From NCBI GenBank assembly GCA_002383605.1, contig DFYK01000047.1, forward strand, positions 1 to 32,429: 32,429 nucleotides of DNA, read 5' to 3'. Under the pieces are notes generated by a model that worked only from the letters and a program-made list of their open reading frames with translations, searched no databases and was not told the DNA's origin. This DNA comes from Proteiniphilum sp. UBA4084 (GTDB lineage: Bacteria > Bacteroidota > Bacteroidia > Bacteroidales > Dysgonomonadaceae). The position numbers and the translations under genes are program-made. Every line of letters begins with the position of its first letter. The first letter of the stretch is position 1. Shown piece after piece: positions 14,664 to 22,305 of this stretch.

Positions 14664-15683
14664 ATGATTGATTTCATAAAAAAATACAAACAATATATAT
14701 TGGCGGCGTTGCTTATCACCGTCCTCATCCTGATTGCCCGTTTTCTGTCATCCATCGATTTTAATTCACTCAAAATTTATCTGAAAGAAACACCTGGTAT
14801 GTTTGCGGGTGTGCTCACTGCTTCTCTGTTTGCCTATCTCAGTTCCACCCTCGCCTGGAAGCTGTGCATGGGCAATGAGTCCAAAAAAATATCCTTCACA
14901 CAGCTTTTCATATTCCGGCATGTGGGAGAAATGCTTTCTCTTTTTAACCCCACAAGCATTGTGGCAGGCGAAAGTCTGAAGACTTACATCCTTAATAAAA
15001 AAGGAATATCTCCCAAGCATGGCGTCAGTTCGATACTTCTGCACCGGGTACTGGTCATTTTTGGTGGCCTCTTTCTGGCAATCATGGCTTCTCTTTATCT
15101 GACCATGGGACATATTGTCAACGGTCAAAATATCTTTTTTATCCTGCTTGTCGTTGTCATGGTGATCGCACTCGCTTATCTGGTATTGCGTTTGCTGGTA
15201 CATCCCAGACTCTTTTTGGGAAAGACTGTGGAGAAATTGAAAAATAAAACAGACTGGTCATTCATAACCGATGATCTGGTTACCTCTGTGTACGAGATGA
15301 ATGACATCTCTGCCGGTTTTTTCCGGGAAAACAAGGGAAAGTTTCTCTTTGCCTTTCTGTTGTGTGTGGTACACTGGATATTTGGTGCGATGGAATTTTA
15401 TATCGTCCTGAATATGATGGGGCTCGATGTGTCAATCATAAAAGCGGTAACAGTAGAAATGGGTGTCATCGTTTTTAAGACAGTGGGTGCCATTGTACCG
15501 GGGCAGATTGGCGTGGAGGAGTACGGCAACAAGGTGATGCTCGATGCCATTGGTATCGTGAGCAATGAGATATGGCTGGTAGTAACGCTCATGAGAAGGG
15601 GCCGGCAGCTTTTTTGGTTGCTGGTGGCCGGCATCTTCCTGCTGATTATCACCAAATTTTCACAAATAAAACTGTATAAATGA
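14664..15683 (+). CDS. UPF0104/AglD-YbhN-like membrane protein (lysylphosphatidylglycerol synthase TM region)
   Basis: This 339-residue polytopic membrane protein has about eight hydrophobic helices and the family motifs FNPTSIVAGESLKTYIL and VPGQIGVEEYGNKV. It matches the transmembrane flippase-like domain of MprF, without the catalytic aminoacyl domain. Family members are proposed to flip or present modified lipids. It starts 1 bp after the stop of the first GT4 and overlaps the next GT4 by 4 bp, so the three genes are translationally tied. Flipping the glycolipid made by the neighbouring transferases is a reasonable inference, not a demonstration. Confidence 0.85.
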   Translation: MIDFIKKYKQYILAALLITVLILIARFLSSIDFNSLKIYLKETPGMFAGVLTASLFAYLSSTLAWKLCMGNESKKISFTQLFIFRHVGEMLSLFNPTSIVAGESLKTYILNKKGISPKHGVSSILLHRVLVIFGGLFLAIMASLYLTMGHIVNGQNIFFILLVVVMVIALAYLVLRLLVHPRLFLGKTVEKLKNKTDWSFITDDLVTSVYEMNDISAGFFRENKGKFLFAFLLCVVHWIFGAMEFYIVLNMMGLDVSIIKAVTVEMGVIVFKTVGAIVPGQIGVEEYGNKVMLDAIGIVSNEIWLVVTLMRRGRQLFWLLVAGIFLLIITKFSQIKLYK

Positions 15684-16843
15684 CCGAAATCCTGTGTGTG
15701 ACGCACAAGTATCCACCCTCCATCGGAGGCATGGAAAAGCAAAGTTACGAGCTGATCGCCGGGCTTGGCAAATATTACAAAACCCATGTGATCGCTTATC
15801 AAAACAGCGGGAACAAAACAATCTGGTTCACATTACTGCGAGCCAAAATAGAGGCCATGCTGAAGGCCTATCCCGGCATCAGCCTGATCCATCTGAACGA
15901 CGGCTCCATGGGCGCTGCCAGTCTATGGTTGCAAAAAAGCACCCCCATACCTGTGGTGGTAACTTATCACGGCCTCGACATCACCTTTCCGCTTGCGATC
16001 TATCAACGCCGCATTGTACCCCGGCTCGCTCAATACGCGGGTGCCATCTGTGTGAGTGCCTTTACCCGCTCGGAATGCATCAGTCGGGGATTTAACGAGG
16101 CAAACACCTTTACCGTGAGAAACGGCGTAGACATTGAGATGGGCAACATACCACCTGATCCCGGCATTGTGGAGAAGTTGAAAAACAGGTATGGCATTGA
16201 TGTGACAGGCAAACAGATCCTACTTGCCACGGGGCGACCGGTGAAGAGAAAAGGCTTCTCCTGGTTCATAAAGCATGTGATGCCACTGCTAAGTGAAGAT
16301 ACACTCCTGCTGATGACCGGACCGATGAAGGATGAACCTTCATTTCTGGAAAAGAACATCAGCTCCCTACCGGGGGGCCATCATCTGCAGCTTTTACTGG
16401 GCATTGCCAGCGATGCCGGTGAGGTAAATGAACTGCTGAAAACCACCAGAAATGCCCATCACCTGGGCAGCATCCCCTACAACGATCTTTTGCAGTTATT
16501 TTCGTTGGCCGATCTTTTTGTGATGCCCAACATACAGGTAGACGGCGACGAGGAAGGATTTGGTTTGGTGGCACTGGAAGCCAGCATAAGGGGCACATAC
16601 GTACTCGCCGCGGGTATTGAGGGAATCACCGATGCCGTGATCGACGGGGAGAACGGCTCACTGCTCCCCACGGGCGACGCGCAGGCATGGGCAAAAAAGA
16701 TCAAAGAACTTTTAAGCGACAAACCAAGGCTTGCCGTTCTTTCTGAGAAGGGAAAACATTTCACCCGTGCCAATTATTCGTGGAATAATATGGTAAACGG
16801 ATACAAAGAGGTATTCGATAAGCTGATTGGTTGGCAGTCTTAA
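15680..16843 (+). CDS. GT4-family glycosyltransferase, second of the trio
   Basis: This 387-residue GT-B enzyme has N-terminal THKYPPSIGGMEKQSYEL, a typical GT4 start with a GG loop. The C-terminal donor site has the EX7E motif in EEGFGLVALEAS. Its ATG overlaps the stop of the UPF0104 gene (ATGA, 15680-15683), consistent with translational coupling. The two glycosyltransferases differ clearly in sequence and so probably add different sugars or act in sequence. The gene converges with the lactonase-family gene, whose stop begins 2 bp after this one, leaving no room for a separate terminator. Confidence 0.88.
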   Translation: MTEILCVTHKYPPSIGGMEKQSYELIAGLGKYYKTHVIAYQNSGNKTIWFTLLRAKIEAMLKAYPGISLIHLNDGSMGAASLWLQKSTPIPVVVTYHGLDITFPLAIYQRRIVPRLAQYAGAICVSAFTRSECISRGFNEANTFTVRNGVDIEMGNIPPDPGIVEKLKNRYGIDVTGKQILLATGRPVKRKGFSWFIKHVMPLLSEDTLLLMTGPMKDEPSFLEKNISSLPGGHHLQLLLGIASDAGEVNELLKTTRNAHHLGSIPYNDLLQLFSLADLFVMPNIQVDGDEEGFGLVALEASIRGTYVLAAGIEGITDAVIDGENGSLLPTGDAQAWAKKIKELLSDKPRLAVLSEKGKHFTRANYSWNNMVNGYKEVFDKLIGWQS

Positions 16844-16845
16844 CT

Positions 16846-18072
16846 TTATTGTGCAGTATCCTGCTCATCTGGCTGGAGCTCTCCCATTTCGGCAAACTTC
16901 AGACAAACAGGTTTGCTGAGTACAATGGACCGGTTTGTATCGGTGAGCATACCCGTTTCCATGTCTACCGAGAAAACCTGAATCCGGTCGTCATCCCTGC
17001 CGGCCACCAGCAAAAACTTGCCGTTGGGTGTAATCACAAAATTACGTGGATGTTTTACCGTAAGCTGATAACCCACCTTCGTGAGGGTACCACTCTCCGG
17101 ATCAATGGAGAAGATGGCGATGCCATCGGCCTGTAAACGATTTGAAGCATAAAGAAACCTACCGTCGGGCGATACATGGATATCGGCGCTGCCGCGTGCT
17201 CCCACCGTATCGGCAGCGATGACCTGTTTCTGCGTTAACACACCCTGCGCATAATCAAATACAATCACGTCGCCCGACAATTCGCCCAGCACATAGAGAT
17301 ATTTACTTCCGTCGGGATGAAAGTCGAAATGACGCGGTCCCGTACCGGGAGGCATCCCGAATTCTTTTAGGCTGCTCTGCTGTAACGAGGATTGTCCTTC
17401 AAAAGGCGTATCGTTCACGCTGAAACGATAGAGCTTGTCGGTACCCAGATCGGCAGCAAACAGGAACTCTCCGTCCGGCGAATACATGACACTGTGCAAA
17501 TGGGGGCTGCTCTGTCGTTTGCTGTCGGGGCCCTCTCCTTTGAACTGCATCACCTTGGTCGCGGGACTGAGACTACCATCCTCATCTGCCCTGAACGAGG
17601 TGATGCTCCCCCCGCCATAGTTGGCAGTGTGCACATCTCTCCCGCTGCCGCTTATGGTTATGTAGCAAGGACCACCGCCCAGCGTGGGACTGGAGTTGAT
17701 GGGCGTGAGCGTTCCCCGCTGCTTGTCGAACGAAAAAGCGTGGGCAGCACTGTTTCCTTCGTCATTTTCACCCACCGCATAAACATACTTTTCATCGGGA
17801 CTCAACGTGAGATAAGAAGGATTGACCACCTCCGTCATGCTCACTGAATCAGATCTCCCGGTGAGTGCATTGAAACGATACAGATAAATCCCCTTGCTAC
17901 CTTTTTCGGAAGTGTAGGTACCCACGAGCAAAAAGAGGTCTCCTGCTTCACCCTTCACGAATGATGCCGCCTCAGGAGCGCTTCCGGCTTTATGCGCATC
18001 GCGTGCGTGATTTCCCGTGCATGACAATAACAAAGCTGAAGTCAAACCCGCCATGATAATTTTTTTATACAT
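16846..18072 (-). CDS. Lactonase-family beta-propeller lipoprotein
   Basis: This 408-residue protein starts with a lipoprotein signal: MYKKIIMAGLTSALLLSC, with lipobox LLSC and the lipidated Cys at 18. The rest is a seven-bladed propeller of the Pgl/YbhE family, with repeated blades such as LTLSPDEKYVYAVGE, HSVMYSPDGEFLFAADLG and IHVSPDGRFLYASN. Cytoplasmic relatives hydrolyse 6-phosphogluconolactone, but a secreted, lipid-anchored form is unlikely to see that substrate. Another lactone or a binding role is possible, so I do not use the symbol pgl. It stands alone on its strand. Its upstream region (18073-18266) is shared with the DUF5606 gene, and no clear minus-strand promoter was found there. 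Confidence 0.88.
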   Translation of the reverse strand: MYKKIIMAGLTSALLLSCTGNHARDAHKAGSAPEAASFVKGEAGDLFLLVGTYTSEKGSKGIYLYRFNALTGRSDSVSMTEVVNPSYLTLSPDEKYVYAVGENDEGNSAAHAFSFDKQRGTLTPINSSPTLGGGPCYITISGSGRDVHTANYGGGSITSFRADEDGSLSPATKVMQFKGEGPDSKRQSSPHLHSVMYSPDGEFLFAADLGTDKLYRFSVNDTPFEGQSSLQQSSLKEFGMPPGTGPRHFDFHPDGSKYLYVLGELSGDVIVFDYAQGVLTQKQVIAADTVGARGSADIHVSPDGRFLYASNRLQADGIAIFSIDPESGTLTKVGYQLTVKHPRNFVITPNGKFLLVAGRDDDRIQVFSVDMETGMLTDTNRSIVLSKPVCLKFAEMGELQPDEQDTAQ

Positions 18073-18196
18073 ACAATATGAATTACATTAATCGATCAAA
18101 ATAAGTCATTTTTTCCGAAACAACACTCATTACAGTCGAAAATGTTGTTCCCTGACACTTCTTCGGAGAAAAATTAAACGGAATTTACAATTAAAG

Positions 18197-18228
18197 TTGC
18201 GAATATGGCGTAGTCTGCTTACTTTTGC
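18197..18228 (+). promoter_or_regulatory. Promoter for DUF5606-cdsA
   Basis: TTG (18197-18199), a 20-bp spacer and TACTTTTGC (18220-18228) fit the Bacteroidetes consensus. The ATG at 18267 is 38 bp beyond it. Confidence 0.6.
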
Positions 18229-18266
18229 ACCAACAAACAAAGACCTATACATTAATAAAATAAATT

Positions 18267-18728
18267 ATGTTATCCAGGATATTATCAATTACAGGACGCC
18301 CCGGCTTATATAAACTCATCTCAACAAACAAAAACCTGAATATTGTAGAATCGCTTGCCGACGGAAAACGAATTCCTGTATACCCCCAGGAAAAAGTTGT
18401 CGCCCTGAGCGATGTCTCCATTTATACCACAGACGGAGATGCACCGCTGCGCGATGTATTGAAAAATATAAAGAAAAAAGAGAATGGCAAAAAGGTTGCC
18501 CTGGGTAACAAATCCACGGGCAGTGAATTGTTGACTTATCTCGAAGGGGTACTGCCCGATTACAGCCGGGAGAGTGTATATGCTTCTGACGTGAAAAAGA
18601 TGATTTCCTGGTACAACATCCTGATGGAAAATGGAATCAGCCTCGAAAAGGAAGAAAAAGAACCTGAAACAAAAGATGAGGAAACCGTGATTGGGGAAGA
18701 AGGAAATCCCGAAGAAAAAGAAAAATAA
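18267..18728 (+). CDS. DUF5606-family protein
   Basis: This 153-residue protein matches the Bacteroidetes-specific DUF5606 family as I recall it. It begins MLSRILSITGRPGLYKLIST and contains the conserved ALSDVSIYT and YNILMENG stretches. The last 30 or so residues are almost entirely Glu, Lys, Pro and Asp, a disordered charged tail. There is no signal peptide, so it is cytoplasmic. The function is unknown. It lies 20 bp before cdsA and shares a promoter with it, hinting at a link to phospholipid metabolism or membrane homeostasis. That link is inference from position only. Confidence 0.85.
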   Translation: MLSRILSITGRPGLYKLISTNKNLNIVESLADGKRIPVYPQEKVVALSDVSIYTTDGDAPLRDVLKNIKKKENGKKVALGNKSTGSELLTYLEGVLPDYSRESVYASDVKKMISWYNILMENGISLEKEEKEPETKDEETVIGEEGNPEEKEK

Positions 18729-18748
18729 CGCGATAAAGACGACGGAAA

Positions 18749-19591
18749 TTGAATGTAAACAATTTGATTACACGTGCGGGAGCCGGGATCATCTATATAT
18801 TGGTGATCCTGCTTGGTGTTTTGGGAGGACAAGTTCTCTTCCTGATTATCTTTGGTGCGATACTCGCTACTGGGTTATTTGAATTCTACCGGATGATGGA
18901 GAAAGACACCTCCCATGCCATCAGCAAGATTTTCAACATCTCGATGGGTATTGTCATCTTTTTGTCGGTTTTCCTTTACATAAAAGGAATTACGGTTTAT
19001 GCACTTCCTGTTGCCATACTTGTTTATCTGTTGATCCTCATTGCTTCTTCCGTCTTTATTTGCAGAGAAGACATCTTTCACGGAATCATCTACTCGGTCT
19101 TTGGCCAGATCTATATCACCATGCCGCTGGGTTTGCTGATGCTCATCTCCTACTCCTACCAAAACAGTATTCCCGGCGGAGGATCAGACTGGGTGCCCAT
19201 TCTTGCACTATTTGTTCTTATCTGGGTCAACGATACCGCGGCCTATTTTATTGGGTCGCTGATCGGTAAACACAAACTCATAGAACATATTTCTCCCAAA
19301 AAATCGGTGGAAGGATTCATTGCGGGGATCATCTTCACCCTGCTCGCCTCTTTCATTTTCGCAAGGGTCTATCATGAGTTTTCTACTGCTTTCTGGATTG
19401 GATATGGCGCCATTGTCGCCCTGTTCGGCACCCTGGGAGATCTGTTTGAATCGCTTATCAAACGTACCTCATCCGTGAAAGATGCCGGTCACCTGATTCC
19501 CGGACATGGTGGCATACTGGACCGCATCGACAGCCTACTGGTGGCTGTACCCGCCGTCTATCTCTATCTGCTTGTTTTTTTATCTTTTTAG
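18749..19591 (+). CDS. cdsA: Phosphatidate cytidylyltransferase
   Basis: CdsA converts phosphatidate and CTP to CDP-diacylglycerol, the branch-point precursor of phospholipids. The 280-residue membrane protein has about eight hydrophobic helices and the C-terminal CDS signature, SLIKRTSSVKDAGHLIPGHG followed by GILDRIDS. The start is assigned to TTG at 18749 because the only nearby ATG (18753) is out of frame and followed at once by TAA. A ggaaa stretch lies just before the TTG. It probably forms an operon with the DUF5606 gene. No other start gives a better N-terminus for this family. Confidence 0.95.
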   Translation: MNVNNLITRAGAGIIYILVILLGVLGGQVLFLIIFGAILATGLFEFYRMMEKDTSHAISKIFNISMGIVIFLSVFLYIKGITVYALPVAILVYLLILIASSVFICREDIFHGIIYSVFGQIYITMPLGLLMLISYSYQNSIPGGGSDWVPILALFVLIWVNDTAAYFIGSLIGKHKLIEHISPKKSVEGFIAGIIFTLLASFIFARVYHEFSTAFWIGYGAIVALFGTLGDLFESLIKRTSSVKDAGHLIPGHGGILDRIDSLLVAVPAVYLYLLVFLSF

Positions 19592-19661
19592 CTTTTCCCT
19601 CATTTTTGTTAAACAAAAAAACGCCCCTGAGCGTTTGAACATAAATCAAACACGCATCGCA

Positions 19662-19880
19662 ATGAACAAAAAAATAATCGGGACAAATGCAGGGATTATC
19701 TGGAATCTTTTAAACAACAATCAAAAATGGAGCATCACCCAATTGCAGGAAGCTTCCGGATTATCGGAGAAAGAAATCTATTCCGCCATTGGATGGTTGG
19801 CCAGGGAAAATAAGATTGAGATTGAAAAAACCGCAGATAACAAGGAGGCTTATTACCTTGTTATAGAGTATTATTTCTGA
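19662..19880 (+). CDS. Small winged-helix protein (DUF2582-like)
   Basis: This 72-residue protein is built around a winged helix-turn-helix: GIIWNLLNNNQKWSITQLQE, then ASGLSEKEIYSAIGWLAREN, and a wing with IEIEKTADNKEAYY. It resembles the DUF2582 (PF10771) family of Bacteroidetes. A role in DNA binding is plausible, but these proteins lack an effector domain. The ATG at 19662 is chosen because the longer frame upstream runs into the end of cdsA and has no family similarity. The 70-bp gap after cdsA holds only an AT-rich inverted repeat (TTTTTGT/ACAAAAA), too weak to call a terminator. It converges with galE, with 4 bp between the stops. Confidence 0.8.
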   Translation: MNKKIIGTNAGIIWNLLNNNQKWSITQLQEASGLSEKEIYSAIGWLARENKIEIEKTADNKEAYYLVIEYYF

Positions 19881-19884
19881 TTTG

Positions 19885-20916
19885 TCACATCACGCCTCTC
19901 TCCCGGAGGCGCCGCTGCCATTTCCAGGCTGAAGCAATGGTATCTTCAATGGTCTCAGCAGCCGTCCACCCCAGTACATTGTTTGCTTTGTCGGGCTGTG
20001 CCCATATCTGCTCAATATCCCCTTCCCGGCGTCCCACAATTTTATAATTCAGTGATTCCCCCGATACTTTCTCGAAGACGCGGATCAGTTCCAATACCGA
20101 AACACCATTGCCGGTACCCAGATTGAAAACCTCTACCTTCTCGTCCGATTTATGATCAAGCATCCGTTCAATGGCTACCACATGGGCCTTGGCAAGATCC
20201 ACCACGTTGATGAAATCGCGGATACAGGATCCGTCCGGCGTGTTGTAATCATCACCAAAGACACTCAATTGTTGTCTGATGCCGATACCGGTCTGCGTGA
20301 TATAGGGTACCAGATTCTGCGGAACACCCAGGGGCAGCTCGCCGATCTCGGCAGAAGGATGCGCCCCGATGGGATTAAAATAACGAAGGATGATGCTCCT
20401 GATGGGTGCACCGGAATGGATGAAATCCTGTATGATCTCTTCATTAATCTGTTTTGTATTGCCGTAAGGAGAAGCCGCCGGCTTGATGGGTGCATTCTCA
20501 TCGATGGGATTTGCATCTGGCTCTCCGTAGACCGTGCACGAAGAAGAAAAAACAATGCCCTTCACATTGTATTCCGGCATCAGCTCCAGTAAATTAATCA
20601 GGGAGACCAGGTTGTTGCGGTAGTAGAGCAACGGCTTCTGTACAGATTCACCCACAGCCTTGCTGGCAGCGAAATGAATGATCCCGTCGAAACGATACTT
20701 TCTGAATAACGCCTTCATTGCCTCCAAATCGGTACAGTCCATCTGATCAAAAACGGGACGTTTTCCGGTTATGCGCGTGATGCCTTCCAACACCTCCGCA
20801 TTTGAATTGGAGAGATTATCCACAATCACCACTTCGTATCCTGCCTGTTGCAGCTCTACCACCGTATGAGAGCCAATATACCCGGTTCCACCGGTCACCA
20901 GAATTTTCTTTGCCAT
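19885..20916 (-). CDS. galE: UDP-glucose 4-epimerase
   Basis: GalE interconverts UDP-glucose and UDP-galactose (often also the N-acetyl forms), supplying galactose for glycans. The 343-residue short-chain dehydrogenase has the NAD motif GGTGYIGSH (9-17). The catalytic Ser region is FSSSCTVYGEP and the YxxxK pair lies in SPYGNTKQ. Length and motifs match typical bacterial GalE. It faces the second FemAB-like gene across a 88-bp divergent region containing -7 elements for both. The nearby glycosyltransferase trio could use its product, but there is no direct link. Confidence 0.96.
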   Translation of the reverse strand: MAKKILVTGGTGYIGSHTVVELQQAGYEVVIVDNLSNSNAEVLEGITRITGKRPVFDQMDCTDLEAMKALFRKYRFDGIIHFAASKAVGESVQKPLLYYRNNLVSLINLLELMPEYNVKGIVFSSSCTVYGEPDANPIDENAPIKPAASPYGNTKQINEEIIQDFIHSGAPIRSIILRYFNPIGAHPSAEIGELPLGVPQNLVPYITQTGIGIRQQLSVFGDDYNTPDGSCIRDFINVVDLAKAHVVAIERMLDHKSDEKVEVFNLGTGNGVSVLELIRVFEKVSGESLNYKIVGRREGDIEQIWAQPDKANNVLGWTAAETIEDTIASAWKWQRRLRERGVM

Positions 20917-20943
20917 ATTATCTTATGTTTCCCTGATTTTGTA

Positions 20944-20951
20944 CAAAATTA
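20944..20951 (-). promoter_or_regulatory. -7 element (TAATTTTG) for galE
   Basis: This exact TAnnTTTG on the minus strand lies 27 bp before the galE ATG. No convincing -33 box is present. It sits close to the -7 element of the divergent gene, so the two promoters may compete. Confidence 0.4.
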
Positions 20952-20964
20952 CAAAAATTTTTTC

Positions 20965-20972
20965 TATGTTTG
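20965..20972 (+). promoter_or_regulatory. -7 element (TATGTTTG) for the second FemAB-like gene
   Basis: This matches TAnnTTTG, and a TTTG at 20938-20941 lies 23 bp upstream. The in-frame ATG at 20966 lies inside this element, so the start at 21005 is preferred. Confidence 0.45.
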
Positions 20973-21004
20973 TCACTACGGGACCATCGTTGGCAGAAAA
21001 TACA

Positions 21005-21991
21005 ATGAAATACAATGTTAAAACATTCTATCACAAGGAGGATCTTCCTCCCATGGAAGAGGTGAATTTCTTTCACAATGCTTCGGCATTTGACTGGTAC
21101 GGCAATTCACCCACCTATACACCTTTGATGGTCATTGCCTTTGATGGTGAGAAGCCCGTCGCTGCCATGTTTGCCATCATCATGCGGATAAACCGCATTT
21201 TCAAAGGAAAACTTTTTAAACGCTGTTTCATCACGCAGCAGCCTCCTTTCTTCGGTGAAGAGCTACCCCAGATAGATATTTTCCATGCCGTGATCACCCA
21301 TCTGGTGAACGAGGTGAAGCACAAGGTGTTTCTGATCCGGTACGATAACCTCGGAAATGCGATCTTTGGCTATAAAGGATTTCGGGATAATCAGTTCTAC
21401 TCCGTGAAATGGATTAATATCCGGAATTCACTGCAACGAAAGCGAAAAATATGGGATCAACTATCTGCCTCCCGGAAGAACCAGATAAATAAAGCGATGA
21501 AAAGGGGGTTGACTATGGAGGAATTTGTTGCCGAAGAAAATCTGCCCGAAATATACAAATTGATTCAGGATACCAACAACAAAAAAATATCCCGTCGTTT
21601 TCCACCATACCAGTATTTTGAGAATTTCTTCTGTCACTATGTAAAAGAGGGAAAAGGAAAAATATTGCTAACCCGCTTTCAGGGTAAAATTATCGGGGGT
21701 GCCATACTGGGATTTGAAAAAAAGAGTACCGTCTATTGCCTCTATTACTGGGGAAAGGCAAAACGACACAAAATACTTTATCCGACTATATTCACCCTCT
21801 ACTCGGCCATGAAGATGGCCGAAGAACAGGGATTTCACTATTTCGACTTCATGGATGTGGGATTCCTTCATAAGCGGGCAGGCAGGTCTCATTTCCTGTT
21901 GCAATTCGGCGGCAAACAAAGAGCCACCAGACGCTGGTACAGATTCAACTGGGGGTTGCTCAATTTCTTTGCCAATCAGATCTACGACTGA
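21005..21991 (+). CDS. FemAB/GNAT-like acyltransferase
   Basis: This 328-residue protein resembles the Acetyltransf_6/FemAB-like group. It has a central block LSASRKNQINKAMKRGLTME, comparable to the Fem motif in which a substrate is positioned. It also has a C-terminal GNAT core (GKIIGGAILGFEKK, then YYWGKAKRHK and FDFMDVGF). It is distant from the first FemAB-like protein at 3527 and lacks that protein's KFKSGFGG motif, so the substrate may differ: peptide, sugar or lipid headgroup. No signal peptide or membrane helix is seen. It is monocistronic, followed by the 314-bp intergenic region that holds the small RNA unit. Confidence 0.75.
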   Translation: MKYNVKTFYHKEDLPPMEEVNFFHNASAFDWYGNSPTYTPLMVIAFDGEKPVAAMFAIIMRINRIFKGKLFKRCFITQQPPFFGEELPQIDIFHAVITHLVNEVKHKVFLIRYDNLGNAIFGYKGFRDNQFYSVKWINIRNSLQRKRKIWDQLSASRKNQINKAMKRGLTMEEFVAEENLPEIYKLIQDTNNKKISRRFPPYQYFENFFCHYVKEGKGKILLTRFQGKIIGGAILGFEKKSTVYCLYYWGKAKRHKILYPTIFTLYSAMKMAEEQGFHYFDFMDVGFLHKRAGRSHFLLQFGGKQRATRRWYRFNWGLLNFFANQIYD

Positions 21992-22127
21992 GTACACATC
22001 CATAAATAAAAGGCCTGTTTTTTCCCACAAAATATGCAAAGAAACGCAAAGATGACTTCCCGTTTGCCACCTCACCCCCATTTAAGAATTAAATTAATTT
22101 AAAAACGAAATATTTTACGCTGGAATC

Positions 22128-22160
22128 TTTGGAGAAATGCAAAGCGCACTGTATATTTGC
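22128..22160 (+). promoter_or_regulatory. Consensus promoter in the 21992-22305 intergenic region
   Basis: TTTG (22128-22131), a 20-bp spacer and TATATTTGC (22152-22160) match the Bacteroidetes consensus exactly. No annotated gene lies downstream in the same direction; it drives the short unit ending at the hairpin at 22205-22234. Nothing else recognisable is in 21992-22127. Confidence 0.7.
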
Positions 22161-22165
22161 AACGT

Positions 22166-22234
22166 GTTTTTCATGGTATTAGATTTAAGGTTAACAATGA
22201 AGATTGGTTGTCGTGAGACAACCATTCCTTTTTT
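22166..22234 (+). ncRNA. Candidate stand-alone small RNA (about 69 nt)
   Basis: A full consensus promoter (22128-22160) predicts a start near 22166, and an intrinsic terminator-like hairpin ends at 22234, so the unit would make a transcript of about 69 nt. The neighbours are convergent, so it is not the leader of a known gene. The core contains TAGATTTAAGGTTAACAATG, a phrase that seems familiar from other Bacteroidales intergenic regions, but this is from memory and unverified. A 36-codon frame (ATG 22173 to TAA 22283) runs through it, starting only about 7 nt after the predicted start and reading across the hairpin. A small protein is therefore an alternative. The 22235-22305 stretch shows nothing else. 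Confidence 0.5.
22205..22234 (+). terminator. Intrinsic terminator of the small RNA unit
   Basis: TGGTTGTC-GTGA-GACAACCA is a perfect 8-bp stem with a tetraloop, followed by TTCCTTTTTT. The GNRA-type loop (GTGA) adds stability. The T-tract is interrupted by CC, so termination may be partial. Confidence 0.65.
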
Positions 22235-22305
22235 ATATAGGTACCTGATTTCTGTTGGCTTTAATCCCCTTCGCTGGTTATAACGATACTCCTGAAGTTT
22301 TGCTG

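Noticed and set aside
16846..18072. Naming the lactonase-family protein as housekeeping 6-phosphogluconolactonase
   Set aside because: A lipoprotein signal places it outside the cytoplasm, away from the pentose phosphate substrate.
19603..19620. TTTTTGT/ACAAAAA inverted repeat after cdsA as a terminator
   Set aside because: The stem is almost all A-T and the loop is short; too weak to call an intrinsic terminator.
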